In this document: positions 6,688 through 7,978 of the stretch, piece by piece
Layout: each line of letters opens with the position of its first letter
How positions within the stretch are numbered: position 1 is the first letter of the stretch
Assembly (NCBI GenBank): GCA_020851855.1
Contig: JADZBY010000147.1
Span: forward strand, 1-7,978
Direction: 5' to 3'
DNA length: 7,978 nt
DNA from: Anaerolineae bacterium
Lineage (GTDB): Bacteria; Chloroflexota; Anaerolineae; Aggregatilineales; UBA2796
The notes under the pieces: generated by a model
The model's input: only the letters and a program-made list of their open reading frames with translations
The model's database searches: none
Told to the model about the DNA's origin: nothing
Translations under genes and position numbers: made by a program

Positions 6688-6786
6688 TCCAGGCTGAAAC
6701 TACGAAGCCCTTCGGGCTACATACGCGCGATGCATTCCAGCCCGTCAGGGCTTTGTACATTCAGCCCGGTCGCTTCAGCGCCGGGC
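6677..6786. repeat. Train of four short hairpins
   Basis: Four inverted repeats follow one another with centres about 30 bp apart. They are GGACC-TGAA-GGTCC (6677-6690), AGCCC-TTC-GGGCT (6706-6718), AGCCC-GTCA-GGGCT (6739-6752), and a 9-bp stem with one bulged T (6764-6786: GCCCGG, T, CGC, loop TTCA, GCG, CCGGGC). The second and third share the same stem. The first overlaps the end of the 39-bp array and the last overlaps the start of the 47-bp repeat. They look like REP-type intergenic palindromes and could end or stabilise transcripts from both directions. Confidence 0.7.
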
Positions 6787-6885
6787 GCGCCACACGATCC
6801 ACGTGAATATCTGAAAGCCCATCAGCGCCGGGCGCGCCACACGATCCACGTGAATATCTGAAAGCTCATCAGCGCCGGGCGCGCC
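6775..6885. repeat. 47-bp tandem repeat, two full copies plus a 17-base partial
   Basis: Units start at 6775, 6822 and 6869 with TCAGCGCCGGGCGCGCC. The two full copies differ at one base (GAAAGCCCA against GAAAGCTCA). Each holds the palindromes GGCGCGCC and CACGTG. The third copy stops after its first 17 bases, 9 bp before the stop codon of the convergent aldolase. The near-perfect identity indicates a recent duplication. No coding potential is seen. Confidence 0.92.
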
Positions 6886-6894
6886 CTGTGATGC

Positions 6895-7719
6895 TCAAAA
6901 CACGTCCTGCTGCACGTTGAACGCCGCCGCAATGGCCCGAATCTGCTCGGCGGTCAGCCCTTCGCCCGGCTCGCCATTCGCCAGATTCAGGCACTCGTAG
7001 CGTGCGCCCGTCTCCGCGTACTCGATCCGGTCGCAGGCGCGCTTGACCGACGTATCCGAGCGCGCCATGACGCCGTGTTTGCCCCAGATTACCAGCTTGT
7101 GATCGCGCAGCGACCGCATCGTGCCATCCTGAAGCGCCTTCGAGCCGGGCACTTCGAACGGCACGTGGCCGATGCCTTCCGGGAAGTGCACGATCAGCTC
7201 CGGCTCCCAGCGCAGAAGGTGCTGATTCAGGTACTTTTCGTCCTGGTAGCGCGGGATGTGGCTCAGATACGTCAGGTGAATGGGCTGGGCGTGGATCAGG
7301 GCGTGGAAGTTGGTCGGGTTGAGCGTAACCTGATCGGCGTGCACCGCCAGATGCGAATTTAGCTCGCTCGTCAGGCGCGTAAAGAGCCGGTCCGGCGCGG
7401 TGTGGAGTTGCGCCGTGAGGCCCGCCTCGTCGATGAGCAGCACGCCCAGGTTGCAGGCCGGGTTCAACCGAATCTCGCGCAGCCGCCGCCCGGAGCCGGT
7501 GACGATGAGCGTCTTTCCGGCCAATTCCGGCGCAGGCTGCGGCAGGGCGACGGTTTCGACGATGGGAAAACGGCGGCGCGGCTCGATGGGCCAGCCGACG
7601 TACACGGAGATGTTCCCGGCAGACCCTTCGCTCGCGTCAATCTCGGACAGCCGGAAGCCGGCGTCGCCGATCAGTGTCAGTAGCTCGTCAAGCTCCGGAT
7701 AGGGTGGTTCGATAGGCAT
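6895..7719 (-). CDS. Class II aldolase, rhamnulose-1-phosphate aldolase (RhaD)-like
   Basis: This encodes a 274-residue cytoplasmic protein of the class II aldolase/adducin family, the same length as E. coli RhaD. That enzyme splits L-rhamnulose 1-phosphate into dihydroxyacetone phosphate and L-lactaldehyde using zinc. Recognisable parts are GSAGNIS (32-38) and TGSG (74-77), expected phosphate contacts, then SELNSH with Glu119 matching the catalytic Glu of RhaD, and FPEGIGHVPFEVPGS (179-193) resembling RhaD's FPDGVG...PGT region. WGKHGV carries His215, a predicted zinc ligand. The usual H-x-H zinc pair appears as H143-A-Q145, with another His at 148. This suggests a variant metal site or a related sugar-phosphate aldolase, so the substrate is not certain. 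The start ATG 7719 has AAAGGA 11 bases upstream, a somewhat long spacing. No isomerase, kinase or regulator of a rhamnose pathway is next to it in this window. It faces the transpeptidase operon convergently across the repeat cluster. Confidence 0.85.
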   Translation of the reverse strand: MPIEPPYPELDELLTLIGDAGFRLSEIDASEGSAGNISVYVGWPIEPRRRFPIVETVALPQPAPELAGKTLIVTGSGRRLREIRLNPACNLGVLLIDEAGLTAQLHTAPDRLFTRLTSELNSHLAVHADQVTLNPTNFHALIHAQPIHLTYLSHIPRYQDEKYLNQHLLRWEPELIVHFPEGIGHVPFEVPGSKALQDGTMRSLRDHKLVIWGKHGVMARSDTSVKRACDRIEYAETGARYECLNLANGEPGEGLTAEQIRAIAAAFNVQQDVF

Positions 7720-7772
7720 GGGGCGCGGTGTCCTTTCGCGCGGTGAAGGAAAGGAAGCGAAACACGGCGGCG

Positions 7773-7778
7773 ATTATG
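7773..7778 (-). promoter_or_regulatory. Weak candidate -10 box for the aldolase
   Basis: On the minus strand CATAAT lies about 54 bases before the start codon. CTGGCC, 18 bp further upstream, is a poor -35. It is the only AT-rich hexamer in the leader, and the MITE-like element begins about 30 bp further upstream. Confidence 0.25.
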
Positions 7779-7808
7779 GCGCGCGAAAGGCAAAGCGGCC
7801 AGTGGCGC

Positions 7809-7967
7809 TAGGGTCTGTCTGCAAACCCTCACCCCCGGCCCCTCTCCCTCATGGAGAGGGGTGAGGAAACTAAGGGGCACCCTGCTTTTCTCCCCTCTCG
7901 CCTTGAGGGAGAGAGGGGCTGGGGGAGTGAGGGTCAACCCAGAAACAGACTTTGCAGACACGCCCTA
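7809..7967. mobile_element. MITE-like palindromic element flanked by TA
   Basis: GGGTCTGTCTGCAAA (7811-7825) and TTTGCAGACACGCCC (7951-7965) are terminal inverted repeats matching at 13 of 15 positions. Each end is bordered by TA (7809-7810 and 7966-7967), the target duplication expected of IS630/Tc1-mariner-type elements. The 155-bp interior has no gene and is strongly palindromic. The left half holds CCCCTCTCC-loop-GGAGAGGGG (7839-7861, perfect 9-bp stem). The right half has CCCCTCTC...GAGAGGGG (7892-7918). The CCCTCAC...CCCCTCTC words of the left arm reappear inverted on the right. Such non-autonomous elements rely on a transposase elsewhere. The family assignment rests on the TA sites alone. 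It sits about 90 bp upstream of the aldolase start. Confidence 0.75.
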
Positions 7968-7978
7968 GTCTGGCCGCA

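Noticed and set aside
6053..6697. Plus-strand 214-residue frame overlapping transpeptidase 2 and the array
   Set aside because: It is an out-of-frame shadow of the transpeptidase in GC-rich DNA that continues into the repeat array; low-complexity Ala/Arg/Gly composition.
6564..6806. Plus-strand 80-residue frame with a 13-residue repeat (ISW-x-ECRPD type)
   Set aside because: It starts at a GTG inside a repeat unit with no ribosome binding site, runs through the 39-bp array into hairpins, and is open only because the unit length is a multiple of three.
6549..6885. CRISPR array
   Set aside because: The units are contiguous tandem copies with no unique spacers between them, and there are no cas genes.
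7677..7961. Minus-strand 94-residue open frame with a PPAPLSLKARGE-type sequence
   Set aside because: It is the translation of the palindromic MITE-like element and overlaps the aldolase start; such Pro/Leu-rich frames commonly come from this kind of repeat.

Overview
The window is GC-rich chromosomal DNA. It most resembles a Chloroflexota genome, probably of the Anaerolineae group or a neighbouring uncultured lineage. That is an inference from protein style (paired YkuD L,D-transpeptidases with SH3-like N-terminal regions, and this type of MFS carrier) and from the palindromic element built on CCCTCACCCCC/CCCCTCTCCC words. No rRNA or other taxonomic marker is present. There is no CRISPR array, phage gene, toxin-antitoxin pair, tRNA or recognisable defence island.

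Layout, left to right. Bases 1-111 are the 3' end of a gene that looks like a c-type cytochrome. A short gap with a TATAAT box leads to an HU-type DNA-binding protein (233-511), followed by two hairpins, the second of which looks like a terminator. Next come an isoaspartyl peptidase/type 2 asparaginase (621-1484), two tandem paralogous 12-helix MFS transporters (1563-2876 and 2972-4267), and two tandem paralogous secreted L,D-transpeptidases (4391-5428 and 5460-6539). All of these are on the plus strand. A convergent minus-strand RhaD-type class II aldolase (6895-7719) closes the coding part.

The 355 bp between the second transpeptidase and the aldolase hold no credible gene and are almost entirely repeats. 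They comprise a 39-bp tandem array, a run of four short hairpins, and a 47-bp tandem repeat whose truncated last copy ends 9 bp from the aldolase stop codon. Upstream of the aldolase, 7811-7965 form a MITE-like element with imperfect terminal inverted repeats flanked by TA dinucleotides.

How the genes may work together. The transpeptidases have near-identical GGAGG leaders and a 31-bp gap, so they are almost certainly cotranscribed and act on the cell wall. The asparaginase and the MFS genes may share transcription, but nothing fixes the transporters' substrates. HU appears to be its own unit. I see no convincing undescribed multi-gene system. The parts most worth a second look are the stacked repeats between the convergent genes, the double tandem duplication (MFS pair beside transpeptidase pair), the unclassified N-terminal region of the transpeptidases, and an unusual metal-site motif in the aldolase.
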